64,000 bases of DNA from DASYKT01 sp963718105 (GCA_963718105.1 OY970352.1:620001-684000); one strand, 5' to 3'. Counted from the stretch's first letter, positions 25,160 through 36,000 are shown. Program-made: numbers and translations. The notes: generated by a model not told the origin, from the letters alone.

Positions 25160-28111
25160 CTATTGCCAGTTACCATAAAGGACAAAAGAAGACCAGTAAT
25201 ACGGGTGTTCAAAAGGCCGGGCAGGATTTTCTTTGAATGCCTTTAATTCCTTTGTAGTGGTTGGTGAATCGGCGTTGTTATCATTGCCTGGATTTTTAGC
25301 TTTACAACCTGCACTCGTTAACTTAAGTTTTCCTGCGTATAAAGATAGTTGGGCTTCGCGCAAAGCCCTGGCTTTGGTCATTTTACCGGAGACCTTATTT
25401 TGATAAAAAAGTTTCATTAACTCCGCGGATGAACATTCATTGACCGACCACAGAGTGGCGATCACTGAAGCAGCTCCGGCTCTTTGCGACAACTCCGCAA
25501 ATCCATCGACTTCCTGTCCGTCAGCATTTCCTTCGTCGAGAGCGGTGTTGCAAGCCGAAAGTGTAAGTAAGTCGACGCCTTCGAACAAATTGTTTTCTCG
25601 TTTCATGTCCAAAAGTGAGAATGCGGAGCCGTCACCAAGAAGCAGAAAAGAACGGGCTATATCTCCGGATTTGATACTAAAATGCGATGAAATATGTACC
25701 ACAGGGTTTTTCTTTGCCAGTGCCGTCAACATCGCTGTCTTGGTAAAGTCGAGGTTTGTGAGAATGTCCGCGTCTAACAACACTTTGTTCGGCGCTTTTG
25801 GCCGAAAAATATTTTCAAGCTCGGACTCGATCGCGATGAGTTCAGGAAAGTCGTAGCTAACACCCAGATTCCTGACATTTTTTTTAGCTGCTGAATTTGC
25901 GAGAACAGTAGCTTTCCAAACCGGATGAAGCGGCCGCGTGAAGCGCTCAGGATCGACGCGAGTAAAGACCACATTATTGATATTTCTATGAACTAAATAA
26001 TCTTTACCGTCATGTAAGGCTGCGATCGGAACATATCGCAAATTATTGTCCAGCAGCCACATGATAGTGCTCGTACCAGGAGGGATGATTTTTTCGACCG
26101 GTTTGAAAATAAAATTATAAAGTTCTTTCGCCTGATCGGTGACATCCACTTTTGGCTTATTGTTACGATCCAGCAGTTTTATGTTATTTACGAAGTCCTT
26201 GGCCTTTTGGTCCAGAGCTTTACCGCTAACAGCTGTAAAAACGGAGCTTATTTTCTCCGGGGTGATTATTATTTCGAAAAGTCCGTTGGTTTCGATCGAA
26301 GTATAGACGATCGCGGCCTGTTCCCCGGTCTGACCATTAAGATCGCGTAAAGCTTTTTGCATTTGTTTTTGATCCAGGGCCTCGGGGACTTCATCGCTTT
26401 TATCCCGCGTATCCGCAAATTCATTCCGGGCTTGTTTAAAAACATCGATAAGCTCATCGCTGGCTTTTTTCCACCCGGATTCAAGCTGCTGAAGCTTTTC
26501 AGCCTGTTCGATAGTCATCAGGCTGAGCCCAACTTCTCTGATAAAATCGTCGATAAGTTTGCCGAGGTTGCTCACCTTGTTAGCGGCGTCAGCATATGTT
26601 TTGGAGAATTTTTCTTCGCGCTTAGTGTAGATCAGCTGGTTCGGTCTTTCGGCTTTGTCAATAACAGCATCGAAGTTCTGCTGGTCTCTGCTGATATTTA
26701 GTACCTGAATCGCTTCGGTCAGGCGGTTTTGCCGGAGCAAAGTCGCGCTCAAATATTTGTAGGGGACCTGCATCCGACGCTGGTACGATTTTTGGATCTC
26801 GGTATCCATTCCCCGGATGGCCTGGCGAAGGTCCTGTTGAAGGTTGATCGCTTCTTTGCCAAGGGCGGTTCCCATGCGTAAGTTTCCCTGAGCCGAAAAG
26901 CCGGAGGCGAGGTTGGTTAGTATGACCGATTCGAGTTCTTTGTTTTGGATACGCCGGGCGAGGGGAATCGCTTTGAGCAGATAATCGTTTGCGCTCGAAT
27001 AATCATTCAGATCGGCATAAACAATACCGATACCGTACAAAACATCTGCTTCGCCCTCAAGATCTTTTACCGATCGTCTGATAGGCAAAGCTTGATTGAA
27101 AAATTCCAGGGCCTTCTGTTTGTTTCCGAGGAAGGAGTGCAAGGTGGCGATCGCGGTAAGAGTGGCGCCTTCGCCATATTTGTCCCCAATTTCCTTAAAG
27201 ATGGCGAGTGCCGTGTTATTTAGTTCCAGTGCCTCCTGGAGTTTACCCAGATTGGAATATATATTCCCGATATTAACAAGCGTTGAGGCCTCTCCTTTTT
27301 TGTTTTTGTTTTCTTTGAGTAATACGAGGGAATCGCTGTAATACTTTTTAGCGCTTTCATATTCTCCCAGGCCCATATAAGTTAAACCCAGATTATGTAA
27401 AATAGCAGCCGCACCGCTTTTATCATTATTTTTTATCGCGATCGGTAAGGCGTCGTTGAATTGCTTCAGCGCTTTTTCCGGCTCGCCGAGCGCGCGGTAT
27501 TCTTCTCCCAGGGTCTTTAAGACAGCTACGATCGCGTTAACGTTGTCAAGTTCCTTAAAGAGCTGTAGGCATTGAGTTAAAGACTCGATAGCCTTCTCAT
27601 GCTGAGCTATGGATTGATAGAACTGTCCCAATCTGAGTAATACTGATGCGGTGGTGCTCGTTTGCCCCATCTCTTTGCTCAGTTTCAGGGCATCTTCATA
27701 GTGAATCAGTGCTTTGTGTGTTTCCCCGAGATCGTCGTAATCACTTGCTATTATCATATGACTTGCCAGTTGAGGTTCTTTTTCACTCAGCTGTTCGAAA
27801 GCAAGTAAAGCCCTTTCGAGATATTCCAAAGCTTTCTTTTTCTCGCCCAGCAAATGGTATGCATTACCGAGGAGAAATATGGAGTAACTCTCAATAGTTT
27901 GTTCTCGCAACTCTCTGGACAGATTCGCCGCTTCTTGCAGCTTCGAAATTGCCGATCTGAGGGAGTCCGGGGATCCCTGGTCTATTAGCTTCGTAGCCTG
28001 GACAATCAGCTCCTGGACCCTGGAAATTTTGGGATCCACACCCTGCTGGCCGAGGCCTACAGCAGGTGCCAGCAGCAAAACAACAAAGAGCAAAAGATAA
28101 TGAGATTTCAT
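25160..28111 (-). CDS. Exported TPR-CHAT protein 2 (caspase-fold putative protease)
   Basis: About 983 residues, a paralogue of the neighbouring CHAT protein. A signal peptide (YLLLFVVLLLAPAVGLGQ) leads into at least eight canonical tetratricopeptide repeats in tandem (for example LHNLGLTYMGLGEYESAKKY and LVNIGNIYSNLGKLQEALEL). A long helical linker and a C-terminal CHAT domain follow, with His810 (VVHISSHF) and Cys854 (LLTLSACNTA). It lacks the PPC-like domain of the first protein, and its TPRs are better conserved. ATG 28111 has GAGG 7 nt upstream. It ends 76 bp before the start of the other CHAT gene. The TPRs probably recognise a protein partner and gate the protease; both proteins would act outside the cytoplasm. 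Confidence 0.9.
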   Translation of the reverse strand: MKSHYLLLFVVLLLAPAVGLGQQGVDPKISRVQELIVQATKLIDQGSPDSLRSAISKLQEAANLSRELREQTIESYSIFLLGNAYHLLGEKKKALEYLERALLAFEQLSEKEPQLASHMIIASDYDDLGETHKALIHYEDALKLSKEMGQTSTTASVLLRLGQFYQSIAQHEKAIESLTQCLQLFKELDNVNAIVAVLKTLGEEYRALGEPEKALKQFNDALPIAIKNNDKSGAAAILHNLGLTYMGLGEYESAKKYYSDSLVLLKENKNKKGEASTLVNIGNIYSNLGKLQEALELNNTALAIFKEIGDKYGEGATLTAIATLHSFLGNKQKALEFFNQALPIRRSVKDLEGEADVLYGIGIVYADLNDYSSANDYLLKAIPLARRIQNKELESVILTNLASGFSAQGNLRMGTALGKEAINLQQDLRQAIRGMDTEIQKSYQRRMQVPYKYLSATLLRQNRLTEAIQVLNISRDQQNFDAVIDKAERPNQLIYTKREEKFSKTYADAANKVSNLGKLIDDFIREVGLSLMTIEQAEKLQQLESGWKKASDELIDVFKQARNEFADTRDKSDEVPEALDQKQMQKALRDLNGQTGEQAAIVYTSIETNGLFEIIITPEKISSVFTAVSGKALDQKAKDFVNNIKLLDRNNKPKVDVTDQAKELYNFIFKPVEKIIPPGTSTIMWLLDNNLRYVPIAALHDGKDYLVHRNINNVVFTRVDPERFTRPLHPVWKATVLANSAAKKNVRNLGVSYDFPELIAIESELENIFRPKAPNKVLLDADILTNLDFTKTAMLTALAKKNPVVHISSHFSIKSGDIARSFLLLGDGSAFSLLDMKRENNLFEGVDLLTLSACNTALDEGNADGQEVDGFAELSQRAGAASVIATLWSVNECSSAELMKLFYQNKVSGKMTKARALREAQLSLYAGKLKLTSAGCKAKNPGNDNNADSPTTTKELKAFKENPARPFEHPYYWSSFVLYGNWQ

Positions 28112-28168
28112 AAGTTGCCTCGTTCTAATAGAAAATGGGAGCGGCAATGTTTTGTATTTAGAGTCTCT

Positions 28169-28524
28169 TTATTTCCAGTTTCCGTAAAGTAAAAACGGAG
28201 CCCAATAATAAGGATGGGCAAAAGGCTTTAAAGGATTTGAGCGATAAGGCTTGAACTCGCTGACCGACGTGGGCGTCGACACATCAGGGTCATTATTTTT
28301 TCTTTTTCCGCATTCCTGATTTGGGGCGAATTGTTTTCAAGCAATACGAGCTGACTTTGGCGAAGTGCTTCGGCCTTTGTCAGGTTACCTTCGATTTTTT
28401 GATCTAAAAGTAATGTTTCTGTTTTTACCGTCACCTGCGTAGGGCCTTGCGCGGAAATCGTCCAATTTAGAAGGGCGATGATGGTCAGAACAGACCAACA
28501 TAGGAGAGTTGTAGTGTAGTTCAT
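28169..28524 (-). pseudogene. Decayed third TPR-CHAT gene (signal peptide fused to CHAT tail, frameshifted)
   Basis: From ATG 28524 the frame encodes a signal peptide (LTIIALLNWTISAQ). It runs almost at once into LLLDQKIEGNLTKAEALRQS, which matches FYQNKVSGKMTKARALREA near the end of the neighbouring CHAT domain. The frame then shifts. In another frame the normal family C-terminus PFAHPYYWAPFLLYGNWK and stop (28169-28171) are intact. A large internal deletion therefore removed the TPRs and the His/Cys part of CHAT, and a frameshift broke what remained. It lies between the intact CHAT gene 2 and the CHASE2 gene, so this was once a three-CHAT cluster. Confidence 0.82.
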
Positions 28525-28627
28525 AGCTTTATATGGGAGTATACTTACCACTTTTTGCGTGGCGGTCACAATTATTAAGCGAGATCTTCAGAATTTTAAG
28601 GCGTCTAGCCGTTTCAAAATTTTACGC

Positions 28628-29908
28628 TCATCGATGTTTATTTTCCGAAGTTTTTGGGAGCGACATTCCTATTATAGACTTGAGGGTTTCTTTATACCTA
28701 TCAAAAACCAGATCAAAAAGCGCAATGAAAAGACCATAAAATAAAATCGAAACAAGTAACGGGATCCCGGAAAAGTTATTGTATTGAATTAGGCTGATAA
28801 CGAGCGCTAAAACGACAATCGCGGCTATCGCGCGCAAAAAAGGCACTATCCCAAAACCATTTAGAAAGTTTACGACAAAAAACAATATCGTCAAGGTGTT
28901 TATAAATATCTTTAATAAAAACGACACAGGCATTTTTGGGGAGCCGTTTAATTCGGTCTCCAGGGCAGAAGCTATGACCTCAATGCCATAAACCTCTCCT
29001 GTCGGAGTGTATATTTTGTCTCTTGAGTCTGGGTATTCGGCCCCGAAAATTACGATCTTGTTTTGCAAAAACCCTCGTAATTCACCGACGTCTCCCCGGG
29101 TTTTGGCATCCAAGATCTGCGAGGCCGGAATAGCCAGGCGTTTGAGGAGGTGCTCAGTTTCAAGGAAGTCGATGTAAAATTCCTGCTCAGGTGTTTGATG
29201 GGTGATGAGCTCTTCCTGAGTCTTGTCCGGAGCGGCCGCCGCATTGAAAATTTGCCAAGGGAAGGTCGGATATTTGGTTCCCTTAATACCCACAACACGC
29301 CAATAAAACCTGGTGATCCCGTCTGAACTGTCCGGCAGAAGCCCCGCGCCTGCGCGCTCGTTCGACGCTAATATCTCTCCTGCCAACGGATATCTTACTT
29401 TGTAAACCGTACCATTATTGGTCTTTACAGGTTCGCTCGCCCATACGACCGGAAAATCGAATGGTTTTGACAAATATTGGTTTCTATCGTTGTCTGCAGT
29501 AAATATATCGACACCAACCACTTTTGGTTCTCCCAATGCTATCGCCTCCAGAACTTCTCCTACTTTGCGAGGCGGCAGAGGGTTTGATCCCCCGAAGCGA
29601 GTTAGAAAGTCGTCTTCATCTATCTTAACCAGCACAACATCGGATCTTTCTTTAGACAAACTTGGAAAATTAGTGAAAAAATCCGACACTTTTCTTTCCA
29701 AATTTACGTAGGAGTCCGATAGTACAAGTATAAGAGTAAACGCGATAACAAAACCCCATTCGACAATTTGCCAAGAATTCTTCTGCTCTAACACCTTTTT
29801 ACCACTTTGGCCGGAGGGCCCGTCGCGCGAAACTGAAGATCTTGCGGCATTACTCTTTTTCTTATTATTTATATTTCCTGAGTTCTTTCCTTTTCGTTTT
29901 TTTGACAT
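28628..29908 (-). CDS. CHASE2-domain membrane protein without cytoplasmic enzyme domain
   Basis: A 426-residue protein. A basic, Ser/Asn-rich cytoplasmic N-terminus (about 1-45) leads to TM1 (IVEWGFVIAFTLILVLSDSY). The CHASE2 domain (about 75-325) shows VVLVKIDEDDFLTRF, KVVGVDIFTADNDR, GITRFYWRVVGIKGTKYPTF, NKIVIFGAEYPDSRDKIYTP and YGIEVIASALETEL. Three further TM helices (about 335-410) and a short tail follow. Extracellular CHASE2 sensors are usually joined to adenylate cyclase, kinase or GGDEF domains; none is present here, so any signal must pass through a partner. Its 5' end overlaps the upstream secreted-protein gene by 44 bp. It precedes the CHAT genes, so a sensor role for that module is a reasonable inference. 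Confidence 0.85.
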   Translation of the reverse strand: MSKKRKGKNSGNINNKKKSNAARSSVSRDGPSGQSGKKVLEQKNSWQIVEWGFVIAFTLILVLSDSYVNLERKVSDFFTNFPSLSKERSDVVLVKIDEDDFLTRFGGSNPLPPRKVGEVLEAIALGEPKVVGVDIFTADNDRNQYLSKPFDFPVVWASEPVKTNNGTVYKVRYPLAGEILASNERAGAGLLPDSSDGITRFYWRVVGIKGTKYPTFPWQIFNAAAAPDKTQEELITHQTPEQEFYIDFLETEHLLKRLAIPASQILDAKTRGDVGELRGFLQNKIVIFGAEYPDSRDKIYTPTGEVYGIEVIASALETELNGSPKMPVSFLLKIFINTLTILFFVVNFLNGFGIVPFLRAIAAIVVLALVISLIQYNNFSGIPLLVSILFYGLFIALFDLVFDRYKETLKSIIGMSLPKTSENKHR

Positions 29909-30629
29909 AGTCTAGGTAAGCCTGGGTGAAGTCCTTTATGATACAGGCGCTCAGGCCGCTCTTTTCCCAGGCAGGGATCTTTTTCTTCAATTCAAGGAAT
30001 CGAGGCTCTTCTTGTCTGTAAATGTTTTCCGGCAAAACAAGTATCCTGGACGTGAAAGAGCCATTCACCACATCATATAAGCCTGGTTTCAACCCTTTTA
30101 GTCTGGGATTTGAGATTCGAAGATCATATGTCTTCTCGTATATTTTGAGGCCTTTCCGTTGCTGAAATCTAAGATTTAAGTTAGAACTCTTGTTCTGGAA
30201 AAAATCGAGTACCGGCGAAAAATTTATGACACCTTTTTTGTCCAACGATACGATCGCATCTAAATTTACACATTCATCACCTTTAGTCCCCGAAACGATA
30301 ACCCGCTTGTCACAACGAAATATCAACTTGCACCAAAGATAGGTACTCCAGCTTGCCGACGGAACGGTCATTTTTTGGCAACTATCAGAACAGGATTTAA
30401 CAACGTCTCCGCTCTCATCAGCTAATATGATGAAGTCACCGGTTTGTCTGGAAGTATTGGTTATTTCAACTCCCTTTTCCAATGAGGTTCGGTTTTTGAC
30501 GATCACTCCATTCGGTTTTTTCCATGTTCCTTGCATCTCGATCACATAACCTTGCGCTTTGACCGAAAATACTCCGAAAAGGGGGATGATTAAAATGAAA
30601 ATTAAAATTGTAATTTTAGGAGATTTCAT
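29865..30629 (-). CDS. Secreted protein of unknown function, first gene of the CHASE2-CHAT run
   Basis: A 254-residue protein with a clear signal peptide (ITILIFILIIPLFGVFSVKAQ). The mature part is beta-rich at first (MQGTWKKPNGVIVKNRTSL, then ILADESGDVVKSCSDSC) and resembles FecR-like or C-terminal-processing beta modules only loosely. There are five Cys within residues 80-120 (CSDSC, WCK, RCDK, ECV), compatible with disulfides, and a Lys/Arg-rich tail. I do not recognise a family. Overlap with the CHASE2 start indicates translational coupling; an extracytoplasmic ligand-binding or adaptor role is a guess. Confidence 0.65.
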   Translation of the reverse strand: MKSPKITILIFILIIPLFGVFSVKAQGYVIEMQGTWKKPNGVIVKNRTSLEKGVEITNTSRQTGDFIILADESGDVVKSCSDSCQKMTVPSASWSTYLWCKLIFRCDKRVIVSGTKGDECVNLDAIVSLDKKGVINFSPVLDFFQNKSSNLNLRFQQRKGLKIYEKTYDLRISNPRLKGLKPGLYDVVNGSFTSRILVLPENIYRQEEPRFLELKKKIPAWEKSGLSACIIKDFTQAYLDYVKKTKRKELRKYK

Positions 30630-31219
30630 AATAAATAACCGCAGTATGTGAAATCATAATACAAAAAACCTGGTAACAAATTCAATAAAATTCCATGTTG
30701 AAATTTCCAGGCAAATTTAAGCCCTCCCGTACATAGGATTCCAGCATTCGATAGGGCCCGTCAGAGGGCTTTGAGATTCGAGCTGGCTCAAAGTACAAAA
30801 CAAATCGATTTTTTTTTGCCGGGGCCGTAACATAAAATAAAATGTTGTTAGCAAAAAATTGCCAGAAGATTTTTTACTTAAAAATCCGTACACGCGCCAA
30901 CTTATTCTCAGGTACTTTGGCGTATGTGGAGGAACTAATCGCGCGGGTTACGAGACTTTCTTTAAGATTTGTATCCCGCTTTCTTTTATCCGCTGAAAAA
31001 GTGAACCATATGTATATTTACGACCTTTTGATAGGCAATAATCAAGAGATTTTCCATAAATCAACCCCTCTTACCAAAACAGTTTGGAAATAGATTATTG
31101 GTAAGAGTAATATTACGGCACAAAACAATACGAAGCATCAAGAGCTTATCTATAAAGCTTTTGGATCTATTGTCTTACACATATTCCTAATATTACATCG
31201 ATTAAGAGGAGAAAATAAA
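30630..31219. other. Divergent intergenic region with no supported gene
   Basis: 590 bp of A/T-rich DNA between the minus-strand CHASE2-CHAT run and the plus-strand delta-60 gene. It should carry both promoters. A 7-bp inverted repeat (AGCCCTC at 30720, GAGGGCT at 30764) is visible. An 83-codon open frame at 30842-31093 has no ribosome-binding site or recognisable motif and is not called. AAGAGGAG lies 10 nt before the TTG start at 31220. Confidence 0.6.
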
Positions 31220-32764
31220 TTGTTTAACCTAATAGAAAAGATCATTCCGCGCGGCCGCCGGCGCCTCGCTATGTTTATGACGTTTTTAGCTGTCTTCATA
31301 AGCTTCACGTTAACGGCTTATGCCCAGTCGCAGGGAACCCTGGATTCTACTTTTGGCACCGGCGGTTTGGTCAGCACGAATGTTTCTACTTCCGACGACG
31401 AGATACTGGCGATAGCAGTTCAACCGGATAACCAGATAATTGTGGTCGGATATAGCGAAAAACCGGCTCAATTCACTATCGCCCGTTATACCGCGGCCGG
31501 TGTTCTTGACACATCGTTCGGCACCGGCGGGATCGTAAAAACCGCCTTTAGCGGGGCCGCTTTTGCCCGGGGGGTAGCTATTCAATCCGATGGAAAGATC
31601 GTTGTCTGTGGAGAGGCCGGTCAAATCTTTGCATTGGCACGATACACTACATCGGGCCAACTGGATACATCCTTCGGAACTTCGGGGAAAGTCCTGACTC
31701 CTATCGGCAGCAGTTCAGGCGCAAACAGCCTGGCCATCCAGTTGGACGGAAAGATCGTTGCCGCCGGCTACTCAGAGAAGATCGGCGATTTCGCCGTTGT
31801 TCGTTACGCCTCTGATGGTTCGCTGGACTCGACCTTTGGCGGCGGAGACGGCATAGTGACCACCGACTTTTATAGTGACAATGACCGCGCAAATGCCATT
31901 AAACTGCAATCAAACGGGAAGATAGTCGTCGCCGGATCCGCGGTGGATTTCGATCTCTTCAACAACTTTGCGATAGCCCGTTACAATTCCGACGGCAGCC
32001 TGGATACCGGCTTCAACAGCAGCGGAAAGGTCACCACTCAAACCGACTGCGGCGCGAATGCCCTGGCTCTTCAACTTGACGGCAAAATAGTGGTTGCCGG
32101 CTCCACCGGTAACATTCTTGTGGCCCGTTACACCACGGGAGGCGTCCTGGATACGTCGTTCGACAGCGATGGGCTGGTAAGCACGGATATCGGCGGTAAC
32201 ACCGACAGCGCCGCCGGCCTGGCGATAGACCCGAATATGGGCGGGATCATCCTTGCCGGTACCACCGAGTCTGCAGGAAATCAGGATTTTGCGGTGATAA
32301 AATATTCCTCAAACGGGGCGCTGGATACAACTTTCGATAATCAAGACGGAATCGTTACTACTTCTTTTGGCACTAACGGAGATACCGGCCTAGCGGTTGG
32401 CATTCAACCGAACGGAAAACTGGTGGTCGGCGGTTCCAAAGGCAATTTCGGCGCAAAAGACTTTGCGGTGGCCAGATATCAGGGATTTCCGGGGCCGACG
32501 GCTGCGCTCGTAAGTATTAGCGGACGTATCTTTACCTCCGATGGTACGGGGGTGAGAAATGTATCCGTGACCTTAAGCGGTATGTCCGGAGTCATCGGTT
32601 CTGTCAGAACCAGCAGCTTTGGTTACTATACATTTGAAGATGTTCCGGTGGGAGAGACTTATATCATCCAACCTATCTCCAGAAGGTATTCCTTCGCTCC
32701 GTCAGCGCTGGTAATAAATCTGATGGACGAGTATACCGGGGCCGATTTCACCGTGATCGAATAA
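31220..32764 (+). CDS. Secreted delta-60 repeat protein with carboxypeptidase-regulatory-like C-terminus
   Basis: A 514-residue protein. A signal peptide ends near residue 35 (FLAVFISFTLTAYAQ). About seven tandem ~55-residue delta-60 repeats follow, built on LDSTFG..G.V.T, AIA.Q.DGKIVVAG and FA.ARY...G; they probably form a beta-propeller. The last ~85 residues (ISGRIFTSDGTGVRNVSVTL and TSSFGYYTFEDVPVGETYII) form a carboxypeptidase-regulatory/SpaA-like beta sandwich. The start is TTG 31220 with a good AAGAGGAG box. It is likely a surface or secreted adhesion-type protein. It is followed by a strong terminator. Confidence 0.85.
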   Translation: MFNLIEKIIPRGRRRLAMFMTFLAVFISFTLTAYAQSQGTLDSTFGTGGLVSTNVSTSDDEILAIAVQPDNQIIVVGYSEKPAQFTIARYTAAGVLDTSFGTGGIVKTAFSGAAFARGVAIQSDGKIVVCGEAGQIFALARYTTSGQLDTSFGTSGKVLTPIGSSSGANSLAIQLDGKIVAAGYSEKIGDFAVVRYASDGSLDSTFGGGDGIVTTDFYSDNDRANAIKLQSNGKIVVAGSAVDFDLFNNFAIARYNSDGSLDTGFNSSGKVTTQTDCGANALALQLDGKIVVAGSTGNILVARYTTGGVLDTSFDSDGLVSTDIGGNTDSAAGLAIDPNMGGIILAGTTESAGNQDFAVIKYSSNGALDTTFDNQDGIVTTSFGTNGDTGLAVGIQPNGKLVVGGSKGNFGAKDFAVARYQGFPGPTAALVSISGRIFTSDGTGVRNVSVTLSGMSGVIGSVRTSSFGYYTFEDVPVGETYIIQPISRRYSFAPSALVINLMDEYTGADFTVIE

Positions 32765-32817
32765 AATGAGATCCGACAGAGGAGCTATTTAAGATAAATT
32801 AGATGGCAAAAAACAAT

Positions 32818-32856
32818 AAAAGAACAGTATTGACCAAAACTCAATACTGTTCTTTT
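32818..32856. terminator. Strong rho-independent terminator
   Basis: AAAAGAACAGTATTG and CAATACTGTTCTTTT form a perfect 15-bp stem around a 9-nt loop, with A and T tracts on opposite sides, so it could work in both directions. It lies 54 bp after the delta-60 gene. The rest of the 304-bp gap up to 33068 contains no gene I can support. Confidence 0.88.
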
Positions 32857-33068
32857 GCTATTCGTCTTGCGAAGTATTATCGTGTCTGTAAGTTTATTTT
32901 TGCGATCGGTTCTCTGCGTTTTAAGTACCAAAAATTACTTCTCAGAAAACCCGGCGAAATCCGTCTCTTGTTCCGCACCGCCCCGGAGGTGAGTGAACAT
33001 AATTTTTTTGCCGGTTCGGATCGTACCCCTGTTTACCAACAAAATTAAGAAAGAGCAGGAAAATAAAA

Positions 33069-36000
33069 GTGAAGAGATCGTTTTTTATCGCTTTGTTCAT
33101 TATTTTGGCACTATCAGTGTCTTCGGTAATCGCGCAGGAATACAGATTCGAAAGAGCTAACGCTACCAATTTTAACCCCAACGATCCCGGTACATACCAG
33201 GCTGGAATAGCCATAAACAACGGAGGAAGGGTGTTGGGAAATTATTCCATTCTTAGCTTCACTTACTTTGGGGCTTACACATACGGGCCGCCGATGCTAT
33301 TGGGAAATCTGAACGGCGCACCGCTTATGCGTTTAAGGCCCCACGATATGAACGACAACGGGCGAAGTGTGGGCAGCTGCGGATATAACAGCGCGGCATT
33401 TATCGATTTTACCCCTTGTTATTGGGAGCCCGGACAGATCCAGGCCAGTTCGATGACGCTGATCAACGATGCTTATGCAAAGGGCAGCGCAGAAGGGGTA
33501 AATAATAATGGCGAAGTGGTGGGGTTTATCAGAAATCCAGGCAGCGAAGATCCGCATCCGTTCATCTGGGACCAGCAAAACGGCTGGCGCTATTTGACCC
33601 CGGGCGCTGTCGGTTATGCTTCGGGTATAAACGATCAGAGTCAGGTTGTCGGCTCTACCGGAACAGAAGCTTTTTACTGGGATCCCGTCTTCGGAATGCG
33701 CCCTTTGAGCACGGTCATTGGAAATACCGGCGTCTGGACACTCACGGTCGGCCTTAAGATCAATAACGGCGGACAAATTATCGGGAAAGGGACAGTTGCC
33801 GGCGCGGAGAGAAATTTCTTTTGGGACGGCGATGTGATCTACGACATGGGTCTGACCGCTAACTATGAATTATACGGATTGAACGATCATGGACAGGTAG
33901 TGGGCAGATATGTCAATGATGAAGGGGGCGGCTTTAAAGGTTTTAGATGGGACGTGGAAAACGGTTTGAAAATGCTCAATGATATCGCTCCCAAGTTTGA
34001 TTGGGATTGGCAAAAAGCCGTCGACATCAATAACGAAGGGCAGATCCTGGCAGACGGATTTACATTCAATTCCGGAAACGGTTATTTTCGCGCATGGATC
34101 CTGACTCCCAAAGCGATAGAGCCGGTGATCTTTGTTCCCGGCGTCGGCGGCAGCACTTTACATCTGAAAAACACCGATGGCTCTGCCGGAAATAATCTGT
34201 GGATGTCAGGTATTTTGACAAATTATTTTGACGGAAAATTGAATAAACTTTCTCTCAACCCGGCTGACGCTCCTTTTCCAGAAATAGTGGCGGGAGACGC
34301 GACTCGTTTTCTGGCAAGGCCGTTCGGTTACCCGGTATATCCCATCTACCAGCCGATCATCGACTCCCTGGTAAATGACGGCGGTTACGTGGAGTACGAA
34401 ACTTTTGGCGATCCGCGAAAGAGAGTTGTCGGTTCGGGGCCCAATAGCTGCAACGGGGTTCAGGCGGGTGAAAAGCCTTCGCTATTTGTATTCGCATATG
34501 ACTGGAGAAGGAGTAATGTCGATGCGTCGCAGCAGCTCAAGGAGTATGTGGATTGCGTGCAGGCTTTCTATCCCGGGAAAAAAGTCAATCTCCTCACCCA
34601 CAGCATGGGCGGACTGGTCGCAAGACGCTACGTCCTGGATAATCTCTCAAACCACCGAGTGAATATGATGGTCACTATTGTCGCTCCCTGGCTGGGCGCG
34701 CCGAAAGCGATCGACGCTACGGTTACCGGCCGCTTTCTGGGTGACGGAACCAAGACCCTAGGCGGGTTTTATGTACACCAAAAGGCGGTACTTAACATTA
34801 TTCAATTCGGTAAAGGTCCGCACGAGCTGTACCCAAGCGCCTGGTATTTTATCAACGGCGGAAGGCCGCTGGCGGTACAGGAGGACACATTTTCGAGTCC
34901 CGATGTATTGGAATACCAACCTGCGCTCGAATACATGAACCAAAAATACTCAAGTTTGCCGTATCAAACCAATCATGAATTTCATACCGACAATAGTTCC
35001 CAGCAGGATGACTGGTCGTCGGACACCAGCGGAATAAAGTACTACCATATTTTTGGGCTGCAAAACTGCGATAAATCTATCGGTCAAGTTACCATCGCGC
35101 CAAAAACATCCTTTCCGCTAAAGGTGGAGAAATGGAGATTCGGGACAAGCGTGACATTTACCAAGGGTGACGGAACGGTGCCGGAAAGAAGCGCAAACCG
35201 GCCTTCGGGTATGTGGGCGCCGAATACCTTTATGCATCTCGGCCTTAAGCCACCTTCCGAAATAACCGATTGCAGCACCGACGATCTTTACGATCATAAT
35301 GGCATACTCAAGAATCCCGAGTTGCAAAGCAAAGTGCTGGACATACTTGATTACAATCTCGAACCGGGCCGGACAGGCAAGGCAGGCAGCGAAAGCGAAA
35401 AAGGACAAGGTGAACGGAAACCGGCCGAACAAGCTAAGTCACCCTCCGGGAACCAGGGTATGAACTACCTTCGGATCGCCGGCGTCGACCGGCTGGATAT
35501 CACCGACGGGCAGGGAAATACCAATACTCCCGTATCGGATGCATCCGATATTGCCATCGACGGGATCAGTTATGAATACGGCTCCAAGGCATCCGAATCT
35601 TTTGAGATACCTCACGAGGTCGGATTTGCGGATGGAAAAGTTGTCGAGGTTAAATTTACGGTGCTCAATAAAGATATAAACATCGAACTGTTAAAAGGCT
35701 TTAGCATGGAAACGCTCTCCACGGCGGTGAGGTATCTGGACCTGAGCCTTCCCGCGAATGTCAGGGCCCAACTGCAATTTACCGCTAGCGGCGTTGAGAA
35801 TCTGCGCTATGACGCGGACGGAGACGGTATTTTTGAAACCGAGGTCCAGCCGACATTTTTTGTGACTGGAGAGAATGCCAAGGATCTCAAGGCTCCACAG
35901 ATGAATGTCAGTTATGACGTAAATAAGTCAGGGACGGCTGCAACCGTTACCATTGACGCCACCGACGATCTGTCGGGCGTGGACGAGATCCGCTATTTAA

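Noticed and set aside
30842..31093. Possible 83-codon gene in the divergent gap
   Set aside because: No Shine-Dalgarno sequence, no motif, and it lies where two promoters are expected.
32803..33048. Possible 81-codon gene before the LCAT-like gene
   Set aside because: It starts across a perfect terminator hairpin (32818-32856) and shows no family features.
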